64,000 bases of DNA from Plenodomus lindquistii (taxonomy: Eukaryota; Ascomycota; Dothideomycetes; Pleosporales; Leptosphaeriaceae): contig JANUWI010000004.1 of NCBI GenBank assembly GCA_025504975.1, forward strand, positions 1,116,001 through 1,180,000, written 5' to 3'. The position numbers were made by a program, and so were the translations under genes. The notes under the pieces are model-generated. The model did not search any database and was not told where the DNA came from. It worked only from the letters and a program-made list of their open reading frames with translations. Positions 45,130 through 57,449 of the stretch are shown piece by piece (the stretch's first letter is position 1; the number at the start of each line of letters is the position of its first letter).

Positions 45130-47156
45130 ATGTCACCACGTCGCTCGTCGCGGGCTCGCACCACCCAACCCCCGCCAAGTGTCGCAACAGCACCCAGCGT
45201 CTCCTCGTCGTCCGTCTCCTCTGGCCGCACCGAGCGAGGCTCACGACCGACCCCCAAACAGTCGTCGCCGCAGAAATCGTCCACGCCGCACTCGCTCTCC
45301 TCCGAAGAGCCCGAAGACCTCTCTCGCAGCGCGCAGCTCGAGCCACCGCTGACCCGACGCCGCACGCGCGAGCAGGACAACGACGAAGACGACTCCACCA
45401 AGCTCGACGACGACCTTGATGACGAAATGGCCGAAGAAGACGAAGTCACACGCTGCCTCTGTGGCTTCCAAGATTACCCGGGTCCGCCATCGGATGCTGG
45501 CAAGTCTGCTTCTGCCCTGTCTGATCCTGATGCTCAAGGTGACGATCTAGGTGGTCTGTTCATCCAATGCGACATCTGCAAAGTCTGGCAACACGGAGGC
45601 TGCGTTGGCATCATGGAAGAGGCCGCCAGTCCAGACGAATACTTCTGCGAAGAGTGCAGAAAAGACCTCCACAAGGTCATGACGAGTTCGAAGGGGTAAG
45701 TCAATTGTCCAATTAGCTTTCCTGTCACTGTCAGAAATGTGTGTCTCGTCAGACGCCTTCAGAGGTCTGCGCCACGACTCTAGACATGCACTTTAGCACG
45801 ACTCAATCGCCCATAGCTCGTCGTACCCATCGGATTAAGTCCGTCGCTAACAGCAGCGTGCGATAGTTGGAAATACTCTCGCTACATCCCAGTCTACGAT
45901 CAACAGCAAGGCAAGAACCGCAAGGGTTCCGTCTCGAAAGACCTCGAACGACAGTCCAGCGTGGGAGAAAAGGAGCGCGGCGACCGCAATGACCGCAACG
46001 CAAGAGCGAGCGTGGATTCATTCGGCAAACGTCGATCCACAATGAACAGCCGCGCTGCCTACGATGAAGACGAAGTGCTCAGGAAGGTGTTGGAAGAAAG
46101 CAAGCATGAGGGTACAGCAGCCTCGGATAGCGGCAATCGCAAGAAGCGAAGCAGAGACGACAGCGAGGAGTGAGTTTGACTCCCCTTCAAACATGCATGC
46201 AACAAGCTACAGGCGCTGACAAGCTTTGCGATAGGACAAAGTCCGAAGCCAAACGACAGCGCACAAGCTCACGCTCGCCAAGCGGTTCACCGGTTCTAGA
46301 ATCAGAGGATGATAGCACAAAAGCCTCCGCGCCAAAGCAAAAACCGCGCGGGGCTGCAGCGAGGAGCCAACGCGATAAGGAACACAGAGACAAGGAGCGC
46401 GAAAAAGAGCGCAACGACGCCGCAAACAGACGAAAAGGACGAGCAGAGCGTAGGAAGGGAGACGGTATGATCAGTCATGATAGTTTTGGAGCGTTTGGCT
46501 AACAGGTCTCAGAATTGGAAGATTCTGAACCCACCCCACCACCACCTACTATTGAAGAGCCTGCCATGCCTCCTGCAGCGACCGAATCCGCACCACCAGA
46601 TATTCCCACGGCCGAATTGAAACCTGCTCCTGCGCCACGAAGAGGCGGTCGGCCTCCACAGAAGGCACGCGGGCGGTTAGGCCGGAATCAATATTCACGA
46701 GATACAATGCCCGCCGCCAATGGAACTTCTCCCAAGGAGGATAACGCACAATCGCCACAAGCAAGTGCTACGAATGGCGTTAGTAACGGCCATGATAGTA
46801 GCGATGGTACGGCAGGGCACAAACCAGCAAAGTCGAAGAATTGGCGGTTGCAGAAGCTGTCATGGAACGACATTCGAAGACCAGCCGGCGCAATGCAGAA
46901 TTACATTGCACAACGGCAAGTTGAAATGGCCGGCGAGAAGCAAACCTCCATGGCACCAGCTGTACAACCGCCAACCTCTGCGACAACAAACGGGTCGACG
47001 CAGCCTGAGCAGGCGACAAACGGCGACAGCGGAGACCTGAACAACTTCAAGAACCTCAGCACAACACAAATGATGGATTTTCTCAGCCGAGACCTCGTAC
47101 ACTGGCAACAAATGATTTCAGAACCCGCGGATAAGTCACCGAAATCGCGGTCATGA
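45130..47156 (+). CDS. CTI6: PHD-finger protein, Cti6-like subunit of histone deacetylase complex
   Basis: Four exons, 45130-45695, 45867-46169, 46235-46464 and 46513-47156, give 580 residues. The C4HC3 PHD finger lies at about residues 109-177: CLCG, then FIQCDICKVWQHGGC and FCEECR. A Ser/Gly-rich insert of about 20 residues separates the first Cys pair from the rest. The strand after the finger (WKYSRYIPVYD) is split by the first intron and is a Cti6 mark. The remainder is charged and disordered, ending with NWRLQKLSWNDIRRPAGAMQ, YIAQRQVEM and MMDFLSRDLVHWQQM, which look like the conserved C-terminal pieces. In yeast Cti6 works in the Rpd3L deacetylase complex and binds methylated H3K4; the same role is inferred here. 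Confidence 0.85.
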
Positions 47157-47747
47157 CACCCGCCACGCCACCACTTCACCTTGACTCTTCTTGTCTCATA
47201 CTTTCTACTTTCATATTTCTATTTCTCACATCTCAATCATCAAAGTTTTAACCACCGGCCTATCGGGGGCGCGGTCTACAGCAATGCAATGTACGGCATC
47301 TTGGGCGGCAACATGACTGTCAAGAGCGGCGTTTATTCTGGGGGGGTTTTTTTTTAAATGTCGATTTCACGCTCTGCGAGGCTGGTTAGGGCTATACGTA
47401 GCGTAGCGACTCAATCGTGGAGAAGTGGCAGCAACGGATACCCTCCACTTTTAGCAATCTTTTCTTTAACCCATCCTTATGACTATGCGCGACGTGGGGT
47501 TTCACGCGGCTGTTTTGCTTGTACATGGATGTGTGGTGTGCTCTAGTAGAGTATGAAAAGCAAATAAATCACACAAACATGACGATACATTTACACCATC
47601 ACACAGTGCAAATTCAGAAGATAACGGCAAAACGCAGGAATACGGCATCAAACATTCATCATTCATTCCATTCCCGTCCCCATATCAGATATCCCTCGCT
47701 CCCATCCCTTCTCCTTCCCTTCCCCACTCCTTTCCTTCCCTAATCAC
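47157..47747. other. Convergent intergenic stretch
   Basis: Between the Cti6 3' end and the 3' end of the small gene at 47748. It includes a T-rich run near 47346 and a C/T-rich end; no gene is seen. Confidence 0.5.
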
Positions 47748-48098
47748 TCATTCAGCACTCCCAACCTTTACCTCCAGCACCCCCATCCCCGGACTCCCCT
47801 TTAACAGCTCCAAAATCGCCCCCAGATTGTCCTCCGTCACAACCGTATATTCTGGCCAGATTTTGGAATCCCGCATCTTGGTGTCCCAGTGCATGCGGAG
47901 TTGTTGGATTGTTTCTTTTTGGGCGGAGGGAGATTTGTGGTGTGCCATGAATTCCGCGCAGTTTGGGGATTCGGCAATGGTGGAAGTGATGAGTTTGTTT
48001 AGGGACTTTAGGGTCGGTTTGGAGGTGGAGGATGTGTCGAGGGTTATGAATTCGTGGCGGTTGGAGGGGGGGAGGGTGAAGAGGAGGGGGAGGGACAT
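47748..48098 (-). CDS. Small unknown protein, 116 aa
   Basis: The ATG at 48098 (MSLPLLFTLPPSNRHEFI) is preferred; the longer open frame upstream is Ile/Thr/His repeat-like leader without protein character. The product is compact and globular-looking: SLNKLITSTIAESPNCAEFM, then QKETIQQLRMHWDTKMRD, SKIWPEYTVVTEDNLGAIL and LLKGSPGMGVLEVKVG. No signal peptide or membrane segment is visible. I do not recognise a domain, yet the ordered composition and a strong third-position C bias argue for a real gene. It is convergent with the Cti6 gene. Confidence 0.65.
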   Translation of the reverse strand: MSLPLLFTLPPSNRHEFITLDTSSTSKPTLKSLNKLITSTIAESPNCAEFMAHHKSPSAQKETIQQLRMHWDTKMRDSKIWPEYTVVTEDNLGAILELLKGSPGMGVLEVKVGSAE

Positions 48099-48921
48099 TT
48101 TTTTTTTGAGTTTTTGCTTTGTTTGTTTGTTGGTTTCGCGGGGATGTTGGTGTTGGGTGTTGTGGATGGGGTGGATGTTGATGTTGATGTTGTGGATGGT
48201 TGTGGTAGTGCTTGTGTATGAATGGTATGGTAGGATATGGCGTATAGGTAATAAGATGTTATGCAGTAGGTTCAACTGTCAGTCGTTACATGGAGCTAGA
48301 CCGGCGAGCTTATATGTTGTATAGACTGTAGTCTTAAGATAATACGTCAATGCGGGTTGAAAGTTGGAAAATGTGTGGTACGCAGCTGGAGGTGGGGCTA
48401 CGTCATGGTGGCAGGGGTCGTGAACATGCCCTTGCTGGATCCACCACGCCCACCTCATCATCAGACAGCCCTATCTATCAGGACTGCAGGCATTGTTGAT
48501 TGTACTCAAATCCAAGTGCGCATGATATCTCATCATATTCTATCTTTTGAGCACATGTCGTAGCTTACAGTGGGGGTAGAAACACAGAACTGGATGGTCG
48601 ATGCGAGGACGCGAAGCCAGGGGTAATATTCAAACGGTTGGGTTCTTATCTGTGATATTTTATGAGACTTTGACTTCAAGTTTTTGATACAATTGCTAGG
48701 ATGTTCTGTGGAGAGAGAACGGTTGCGATGATTGCCAAGTATCACGTGAAAAACGCACAGACGCAGGCGAGATGCTTCGCGCGTCGTGTTCTTTAGGCGC
48801 GGAATGAATGTCCGACACCCCATCCCTATTTGACTGCTACAGAGGCACACAATATCACACTCGTTCCCAACCCCATTATTCAAGCCGAATACCAACAGAG
48901 TCACTGTTCAGACTAGAACAA
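48099..48921. promoter_or_regulatory. Divergent intergenic region, small protein and F-box genes
   Basis: The strand upstream of the small gene carries a poly-A run next to the ATG and TTG/GAT-rich simple sequence to about 48230. The rest has no visible feature. Both flanking promoters should be here. Confidence 0.4.
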
Positions 48922-50529
48922 ATGGCCTCACTCGTGGACCTCCCTGTGGAGCTTCTTGACATGGTCTTGTCGGGTTCCACAATTTCCGAGGTCTCGAAAT
49001 TGAGCCGCACTTGCAAGACACTCGAACTCCAACTAAGGCCTCATGTTTTTCGGAACGTGAGTTGGGACTGGGAGGAAGACGAGCCTTGTCCACCTCTCGT
49101 GCCGCTGCTGCGGGCGTTTTGTTTGAACCCGAACCTCGCAACGATGGTCAAGTCCCTGACACTAAGAGGCTGGGGCACTTACCGAGAAGATGTCTGGATA
49201 CGATGTGCCTACCCAGGTCACTCGCAAAGTCTTGATGACCCATGCGTCTTGAAATTTTGTGATGTGCACCATCTCGAAGAGATCAAGGCTGACCGCAATA
49301 TGCTACAGCAAGTGAAGAACATTGTGGATAATATCTACCGACCTTCACCGAAGCTATGGATCCAGGAATACAAACGGGGCAACACAAGTACTCTAGCGGC
49401 TCTAATACTCAGTCAGCTGAGTAGTTTAGAAACCCTGGATATAGGACTTGGTTGGCTGCATTGCCCAGCCTTTTCGCGGTTCATTCCAGCAATGCTACAC
49501 CATCAAATCGCTGTTGTGGGAAGTAATCGGCGCTTCCCACACCTTGCAACAGTGCGTCTAGCCGCTGACGCGCCAACCAATACCGCATACGTTCATGCAG
49601 ACCTTGACGGCTTTCGTTCCTTCTTTTACGCTACGCGTGTCAAGACAATCGATGCGGTATTCATGGAACCAGTGATATTCGCATGGCCGTCGTCATCTCT
49701 AGAGCCTCGACTTGTAACGCTCACCACACTCACACTACGTCGAAGTACAGCATCGGAGAAGACTCTCGAACGTATCCTTAGATGTACGCCGCAGCTGACT
49801 AGACTCGTGTACGACCGATGGATTGCTACCGATCTAGGCCCTCCGCATTGGGGAGATTATGCGCCGGAGTGTCGTAACGTCTCGCGATGGCCTTGCACCC
49901 TATGTACCGACAAAGTCGCCATGAAGAACAGACAGTTTTCTTGCAGGCTATTAGACGATGCCTTGGTCCATGTCAGAGAAACACTGCAAAGCCTCGTCAT
50001 CAAAGTAAAGTTCAAGAGAAGACAGCGTGCCGAACTCAAATTGCTACACTGTGCAGTGATTGGCCGTAGCCGCATGGTCAGGAGCATGAACAAGCTCAGC
50101 CATCTCGAAATCCCATGGGTAGTCCTTCTCGGACGGGAGGCCTCGAGTCCGCCATTCCATGACCTTCATGATGCCCCAGATACTTTGACACATCGATGGG
50201 CAATGGCCTTACCAGGATCAATCCAGAACCTACGTCTGAGAAACGACACCTCAAATTTAGCCCACTACACATACGACACACCGGCCACTCAAACCCTCAT
50301 TGAAGCATTGCTCGCAGCTCGGGCGAGTCAGTTTCCAAATCTCACAAAATTGGACATGTTCTACATGTTCGATCGGAGGCAGAACCAACGGATTACACGT
50401 GCGATTCATGAAAACCTTGGGCCATTCATGGCTTTTATACGATCTCTGTGTAATACAGCTGGCTTGTCTTGTCAGTTTACATTTGAGAAATGGACAGAAA
50501 ACCAGGTCTTGTATGAGGTCGTCGAGTAG
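48922..50529 (+). CDS. F-box-like protein, 535 aa
   Basis: The ATG at 48922 (MASLVDLPVELLDMVLSG) starts directly on an F-box-like helix set: LPVELLDMVLSGSTISEVSK, then LSRTCKTLELQLRPHVFRNV. An upstream in-frame ATG at 48808 would add 38 residues that lack character. The rest looks like a degenerate leucine-rich or solenoid region (SLETLDIGLGWLHC, LTTLTLRRSTASEKTLERIL, NLTKLDMFYMFD), as in many fungal F-box proteins. Such proteins bring substrates to SCF ubiquitin ligases through Skp1. The gene has no intron. The substrate is unknown. Confidence 0.8.
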   Translation: MASLVDLPVELLDMVLSGSTISEVSKLSRTCKTLELQLRPHVFRNVSWDWEEDEPCPPLVPLLRAFCLNPNLATMVKSLTLRGWGTYREDVWIRCAYPGHSQSLDDPCVLKFCDVHHLEEIKADRNMLQQVKNIVDNIYRPSPKLWIQEYKRGNTSTLAALILSQLSSLETLDIGLGWLHCPAFSRFIPAMLHHQIAVVGSNRRFPHLATVRLAADAPTNTAYVHADLDGFRSFFYATRVKTIDAVFMEPVIFAWPSSSLEPRLVTLTTLTLRRSTASEKTLERILRCTPQLTRLVYDRWIATDLGPPHWGDYAPECRNVSRWPCTLCTDKVAMKNRQFSCRLLDDALVHVRETLQSLVIKVKFKRRQRAELKLLHCAVIGRSRMVRSMNKLSHLEIPWVVLLGREASSPPFHDLHDAPDTLTHRWAMALPGSIQNLRLRNDTSNLAHYTYDTPATQTLIEALLAARASQFPNLTKLDMFYMFDRRQNQRITRAIHENLGPFMAFIRSLCNTAGLSCQFTFEKWTENQVLYEVVE

Positions 50530-51212
50530 AGGCCGTCAAGTTGCCCAGGCTTGAACATTCGGTGTCATGATCTCGGCTGGCATATTTTCATATCACCATC
50601 ATAGCTCTGATCGAGATGGTGTGTAAAGTCCACTACAGATTGTTGACAAGGCGACTCATTCATCAGTAGTCCCTAGAGTCGTCGTCGCATCGCATCTAGT
50701 GCACGCCCCCCCCTCAGATCTCGCGGCTGACGGCCGTCACAATTAAGTATTCGACATGGTACACGTATATTATTCAGTGGCTTTCCGCAACGGATTTCAA
50801 GTTAAATTAAGACTTAGTCTTCCGCGGAGCCATGTGTAGATAATTGACGACTTATAAGATTCGGTCCAACGCCGTCAAAAGAAAAGGGCGAGGATCTTAA
50901 TTGCAAGAAACACTGCGAGATTAGAGGGCTTGTCCACGTTGGAGACGATTTCGTACGAGATGCGAGTACACCATTGTATACGACGGGTCACGGAAGATTC
51001 CTATGAAACTTCCAAGTCACAATCATCTTAGTCACGAATTGCAATAAATACTGTGGATAAATAGATTACTAGTGCTTTCTGTTAGCGTGCAAGTAGTGGA
51101 TGGGTGAAGTAAATCTCCTAGCCATCGATCAATCAGTCGATGGGGCAAGACTCATAATATCTTTAAGCCGACTTTACCATATGACTCTGATTGGAAAGAA
51201 GCCAAGTTGCCA
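50530..51212. other. Convergent intergenic stretch, no gene seen
   Basis: Between the F-box gene and the secreted protein gene, which converge. A short C run (CCCCCCCC) lies near 50707. No gene or RNA was seen. Confidence 0.5.
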
Positions 51213-52173
51213 TCAAGTTTTATTGAGTGCTTCGTACGCTGCACTCCATTCTGCAAGGTCTTCGTCGGGGATGTCTTCCAGGAAATCTGGGGTGGGGATG
51301 CGGTTCTCCTCCCGCTGCTTGTAGGTGTTGCACCAAAGAGTCTTGTAGTTTTTTATCTCGGCGGGTTCATGCATGCTTTGTTCCAGCTCTTGGTTTTGAA
51401 ACGTGCCCTTCGGCCACGTGATGCCCATTCTCGTAGCCCATTGATCACAGCCCCATTTGTTTCCTTGGACACCTTTACACGGAGCGAAAACCTTTCTCGC
51501 TGTCGCGCTCCAATGAGCCGTCCTGGCGCCAGCGTTCTTATTCCATTCCTCGTCTGGATGAGCCAAGTGCCAAAGCTGTGAAATTTAGCTTGTGCTGCAT
51601 TAGAAGTGAGAGTCTATGGTGATTCATCCCACTGACCTGCATTGCAATGATCTCTCCACAATTCGCCTCAACGGCATGTCTCGTATTTACGTTGGTACTA
51701 GCCTTATGGCTGATTTGACAAGCAAGGAGTTCGTTCGCTAGTGGACCGTCCGTCGGGAGAATGTCGTACACAAAAGATGGCGCCTTCTCATCTCGCTTTC
51801 GTTTGTTTTGTTGGTTGGGATACGAGCGGAGTGTGCTTGCAAAGGTGGCCTCTTTGCCGACCAATAGGACGGACATACCGACGATTCTTGTCTCATCCGC
51901 TCTAGCTATCTGTAGGCGTTGAGCTTCTTCCACAGCCTGTTGAACTAGGCCCACGACTTGGGCATCCGTTTTGAACAAGTCATTCACATCCTCAGAGTAT
52001 GTCACCACAGAAGAGTAGAAAAACCATTTGTAGGACTCCTTTTTCCACGGCATCTCGAAATCCTGAAATTCAATGCCAAGGTCGGGAGGGTCGGCCCTTG
52101 GGACGGCGAAGCTCAGGGTATGCGCATAGTAGATCAAGTGGGAGAAAAGGATAAACAAAGAGAAAAGTTTCAT
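51213..52173 (-). CDS. Secreted protein of unknown family, 299 aa
   Basis: Two exons, 52173-51637 and 51575-51213, join across a 61-bp GT-AG intron. The N-terminus MKLFSLFILFSHLIYYAHTL is a clear signal peptide, with cleavage likely near SFAVPRA. The mature part has Cys residues in LLACQIS, EANCGEI, APCKG, KWGCDQW and LWCNTY, enough for disulfides. The junction restores QLWHLAHPDEEWNKNAG, a strongly protein-like stretch. The C-terminus is acidic (DIPDEDLAEW). No catalytic motif is visible. It could be an extracellular enzyme-like orphan or an effector-type protein; nothing here decides. It is divergent from the SGNH hydrolase gene. Confidence 0.8.
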
Positions 52174-53028
52174 GTTTGTTGTACAGACGGAAGGGTGCTA
52201 AGTAGAAGGTGAAGATGATATGCGCTGATAGTATTGTGAGCAGAAGATGCAAGTTGATTTCTTTGCGTATTGACTTCATCAGCGCAGCTCTGGACCTTTT
52301 ATCATGCAACGATGTTACGCCAGTAATCCGCAGAGACAGCGCTCATTGGATCTGATGGCTTAGTCGTAGCGCTGGACACCGTACCATACGCTAGCATTGG
52401 ATTGCACGTAGGGCAAAGATATCTCAATGCGGCAGAGGTCAGGGGGCTGAAATGAAAGGTTTACCGTTGATGCTAGGACTCAGTGTGGCTCAGAGATAAT
52501 TCAGGTTGCTGTTGAGTGCCTGGCGCGCGTCAGGCTGAATCAAATTACGCTTTTAGGCAACTTACGTTATGACCTCGTGTTGAAATTGGGCCGAAAGGGA
52601 ACCAAGTTGGGCGCGCGGTTATTCATGACCATTCACCAGGGCTCAATTTTAGTGCCAACATATCTCAGTCTAATGCTAGCAGTGGCACAGCAACATGAGA
52701 CTTCGATGTACCCAGGAATGCGCCAAAAGCCAAGAGATGTGGACTGATAATGGCACTCGAATTGCGCGTAAGCGTTGAGGGTAGCCTCAATGTTGCCTTA
52801 CCAACGTATCGCGCCACTGTGCCACATCTAGCTGTTTCAACGGACGTACGATCTGGCTGATTTCCGGTTCAGGCGCTTCGCCGTCGGTTTGCCTGCTGCA
52901 CGGTAGTAATCCGCTTTACTTGTTCGAGTTGCAAAATGGGAAGGACTTCGATCACATATGATATAAAAGTCAGGGTCATTACAGCAGAGATGCAGGTACT
53001 TCTATCGCCCATATTTTTCAGGCTCACA
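52174..53028. promoter_or_regulatory. Divergent promoter region between two secreted-protein genes
   Basis: An 855-bp stretch with starts on both sides. On the right a good TATA box, TATAAAAG at 52962-52969, lies 67 bp before the hydrolase ATG. No gene is seen inside. Confidence 0.6.
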
Positions 53029-55637
53029 ATGTTTAGCCATGGGGCTTTCACCGTTCTGACTCTCCTCGGTGTTGGCCTTGCTTTTCCGAACCTTCATCAC
53101 ATCACTGATCTTGATCCAAAGCAACGCCTATCCCTCGACATTCGCAACGATCCCGATGGCGATTCAACAGATCTATCATATGTGAAGTCATGGGCCGCCT
53201 TGGGGGACTCATACGTAAGGCCCTCTATTCCCGTTTGGTCAACTGGCAGTAACGTGCTAATCTCCGCTAGGCTGCAGGTATTGGATCCGGCAAGCCACTA
53301 GGAGATATCTTCCATCAAGATGATGGTGCCTGGTCCTGCTCTCGTTGGGATCAGTCTTATCCATATTTGATGCATCAAAGTGAGGATTTCAGCGGAAAGG
53401 ACTTCAAATTCTTGGCTTGCTCAGGCTGGACTTCATCAAAGATCAAAGACGAACAGGTACCAAAGCTGGATGACAAGTCTCAGCAGATCATAACATTATC
53501 TTCCGGTGGAAATGATGTATATCTGAGCGATCTCCTCGACCACTGCGTCTACCAGCTTACCCCCGGTGCGACCGTAATGGACCTTTGCAAAGCGCAGATG
53601 GACAAAACTTCCCAGACCATTGATAACGAACTCTTCGGGTGGCTTGATGACCTCTATACGGCTCTCAAGGCAAAACTTACAGACGATGGTAAAATCTATG
53701 TCACCGGCTATGCTCGATTCTGGAACCCGAGAACTTCACAGTGTGATGATGTGAGCTGGTACGTCAGCGGTGTCAAGGCGGAATTCTGCACACTAATCTC
53801 CAAGTAGGAAATTCTGGAGACCTCCTCCACTGATAGACCAGTTCCTGTCGACCGTCAAACTGACTAAGGCTAATCGCCTGCGAATGAACGAACTTGCCAT
53901 GCGCGTCAATGATAAGATTCGAGAGGTCATTCGGAAGAATCACGCCGATAAAATCGTCTTTGTTGACATCGATCCGTATGTCACCCTTCTCAAAGGCCGG
54001 TTCTGCGAGTCTGATGTAGTTGAACCTGATGTCGATCGAGAAAGACTCCTGTTCTATAATGTGGGAACAGTTGACATTCCGAATAGTCCGGATGATCCGT
54101 GGAGTCGACCAGAGCTCAAGAGATCCCCGGTAGAAATGCCCAAGGAGTCATTTGAGGGGCAGATCGCCGAGAGGTTCGAGCACGTTTTACGCGACCATCC
54201 TGACTGGCAGATGTCATCAGGTCTAGGCAAGGCTTCTGTGAAGGTAGCATACAACAGCACGAACGACAGACCGAAAATTGCAAATATTCAGGACACCGTT
54301 TCTTCCATTTTACCCGACACATTCAAACGTATATTTCACCCTCGGCCATTCTTGCACGGTCTTATGGCGCAATTAGTTATCTGGAACATCAACAACGAAA
54401 GAGCCATACTATTCGGCTACGGCCGCTCGCCACAAAGAGCGGGCTCTCTTCCGCCTAATGGTGCAAGTTGCAAGCCGAGATCAGATCATGGCCGACCTCG
54501 AGATCTTGTATGCAAAGAGTCGGAGTGGCGCGCGCCCGTGAAAACCACTGCAGATGGATCGACAAGCGTGGAGAGCGCTATTCAACAATTCTGCAAGAAC
54601 AGACACGGTTTGACAGCTGAGAAGGGTAGTAAGACCGAGCACATCTATGATCGATGGGATATCTCTGGCTGGGGAGTCACCAAGCGGCAATCTCTGTGGC
54701 TACGCGCCTCCAGCGGGCCCTTCTCCCAATGTTCTCGCGGTACGCTTGACGAGAAAGATTGCATCGCCGTATTGAGTGGAGGTCTCAGCTCGTGCGCCAG
54801 GGACTCTGATTACACAGCCGGATATCGAGCCCAAGGAGAGAACTGCATGGAATACGCAGTGGAGCTCAGCGCCAGCGTACACGAAGGCAATCCTCCATGG
54901 GCGGAACACGTGAAAAAGTTTCCCCCGCCCGAAACACTGATGGCTGACATGTTCGTCGCTTCAGGGAAGCATCAAGTCGACTGTTATGAAGCTCGAGGAG
55001 GTCAATGGAATTGGAAAGACGCAGACGCGGCAATTGAACAATATTGCAATAACGACTTGAAGAATGGAGGTAACTCCAAAAAGTTCTCTGTACAAAAAGG
55101 GAGCCTTACCATATCTGCAAGTGTGGATTTCAAGGAAGCTGGAGGGTCTCCATACAAGGATAAAGATTGGTGCAGGTAAGTTGGAGGTTTACATTACACG
55201 CCGTGGAAGCATTGCAACTCACACCAGAATAGAGATTTCGACATTAAACACAAGAACTCGGATGATTGTCGATATGCTTTCAGGAAGATTTTGGGAACCA
55301 AAAGTAGGTCAAACTTACAAATGGCACCACCAAGAACAAATTGCTGATCTGATTGTGCTTAGTGGGAGATCATATAGAGTGCGTGGCACACTATCGCTGT
55401 GTACAGTATACTGTCAATGCCTGCGCGAATCCCAAAGGATGCTCTGCCGTCCTAAGAGGGATAGAGGATAACCCAGCCTGGAACAGGTTCATGAGTGCCG
55501 ATGTGCGGGCAACTCGTTGGAACGCAACAAACGACTGGAATTCAACGAGCTCTACCACGCCGGATGGGAATGCAAAATTGATGGCTCTGCCGAAAGTCCA
55601 ACCTTCGAATTCTTCAGTATTTATTGAATCGGTATGA
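53029..55637 (+). CDS. Secreted SGNH/GDSL hydrolase with duplicated Cys-rich C-terminal modules
   Basis: Five exons, 53029-53214, 53271-53758, 53808-55175, 55233-55303 and 55363-55637, give 795 residues. The signal peptide is MFSHGAFTVLTLLGVGLAFP. The nucleophile block is SWAALGDSYAAGIGSG (split by intron one), and TLSSGGNDVYLSDLL is the Gly-Asn block. Exon three restores the strand WKFWRPPPLIDQFLSTVK. The acid/histidine block is less clear. After about residue 420 come two related Cys modules, one with VESAIQQFCKNRHGL and one with DAAIEQYCNNDLKNGG. They alternate with Cys pairs and a YRCVQYTVNAC end. Such enzymes cut ester bonds of lipids or polysaccharides; the added modules may bind a substrate. 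A GTATGA overlapping the last sense codon leaves the exact end somewhat open. Confidence 0.85.
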
Positions 55638-57449
55638 GTCTTGTCAGCACGTGAGGGTCTGCGGCTGTGAAGACTGCACGACATAATACTCTGAATCTAC
55701 ATTTGGATCGACGCTTGCGTACTGGAACCAAACACATGTACATAATTTTCACCCATAACTCTTTCCAACTACACTTTGCGAGTATCTCGCTACTTTCCGA
55801 AAGAGCTGACTGCCGGTGCGAATCGATGTGACTTTCAAGATTGACCAGCTTTCCTAAAGGAACCCCACGAGCACACTAAAGTGGTGCTGTTCACCTTCTT
55901 TGACAGGTGGAAGAACCCAATATATGTGTATAGCTTCAGACTTGTCAATTCAATCAGCTCGGGGCCGTAGACGAATCTGGTCTCCTCTTTGGTAGGCGTA
56001 TGACAATCGACGCTCGGGCTTGTTGGCAGGCAGATATTCGCGCATCCAGATTACGTGGACGGGGGCGATTCTGTCACCCAGCACAGCGGTGTCTGAGTCA
56101 TCGGCTCCTGATAAGGATTTTAGGCTGCGAAATCCCTGTTTTCCAAAATCCTGGCCGAAAATTCAGTTATCGATGTCCGATGCCCAGGGCTCGTCCTTGT
56201 TCACGTTGATTGCCGGAACCTACTGGGTTTTGATACAAAATCTTTGAGAGTCTAAGTGAGCGACATGAAAGTACTGTCTAACACCTTGAATGAGAATCTT
56301 GGCCTGGCCTTCCTTTTCAAGCCAAGTCATTGCCCATGCATACCACGTTTGAACTAAGAGCGAGTGGACTCAATGCTGAACTCTCATCGATAACACGACC
56401 AATAATAATTGGTATATAGGTGTCAAGACCTTGAAAGGGGATGTCCGCGCCATGCATCCACTCCGAGATATATTTGTGATAGCAGATGAGAAGGCTGGCA
56501 TTCGTAACGGGGTACAGATACGGCATGATGACCAGGTACCAGATCAAGACTACAAAACGCGCGGTTGATAATTAATGATATCGCACAGTGACAGTCCAAG
56601 AAGCTTGTCGAGATTCCAATTTGCTAGGATTAAAGTGACGTGCAGAACTAGCGGGACCAAGGATCCCTCTGTGGGCAGAGGGGCTTGTATGGTGGCGAAA
56701 TCGATCATAGGATCAACAACTATCACCTAGATAGAGGATTCGCAGCCCGTCTCAGACTATCAAAACTAGGTTCGGAGGATTCAGGAAACTATCCAGTGCG
56801 GCGTAGAGGATGGCAAGAAGAAATTGGGGTTTATACCTGGTTGACTCTATATCTAAGTATCGCCACAGCGTAGGTGATGAACTAGAGTTTCCGGTAGTAA
56901 AATTATCGAATTTGTAGCGTGCATCTCAGTAAATACCTGAAGTACGAGCGTAGCTTTCTACGCAAGGTTCTATCAGCATCTAATGCTTATTACCAAAAAG
57001 TCTACTTATATCCAAGCAAGATGTCAATTTATCATGAGGGCTTCGTCTACAATAGTTATCATATGCAAACCCTGATAGTGCATGATTACAGCTACAATTC
57101 TATCTTGCGGATACTGATGATCTTTATACCGAAAGGCGATGTACACGTGACAGAGAACAGTCTAGTACTAATATGAATCCATCACCGATGAGGGTACAAG
57201 ACAGTGGAAATCATGGCTTTCATTAGATATTATAATCGTGAATAAGTCCAACCAAGCGAGTGATCCGAGAGTGTAGAAGTCAAAAAGCAGGGTATCAAGG
57301 AATTGCAAACAAAAAATCAACAACGCCCCTGATCTTCCCTCCTACCCCAGAACCATCCAAAGCACATGTCCCAATTCTCTTGGGTCTCATTACATGCTGC
57401 GTATACCTAGCAGCAATGTTGAGATACAGCTGGCAGTCAAAGTTGAGCA
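55638..57449. other. Gene-poor, A/T-leaning stretch with possible remnants
   Basis: No intact gene is seen. The plus strand near 56715-56870 (DRGFAARLRLSKLGSEDSGN) and the minus strand near 56547-56317 read weakly like protein in short open frames. From about 56880 to 57260 the sequence becomes visibly A/T-rich. Old coding or transposon debris is possible, but no terminal repeats were found. Confidence 0.4.

Noticed and set aside
44602..45352. Long Ser/Pro/His-rich ORFs before and over the Cti6 start
   Set aside because: They arise from a C/T-rich promoter and leader in several frames at once and have no domain character.
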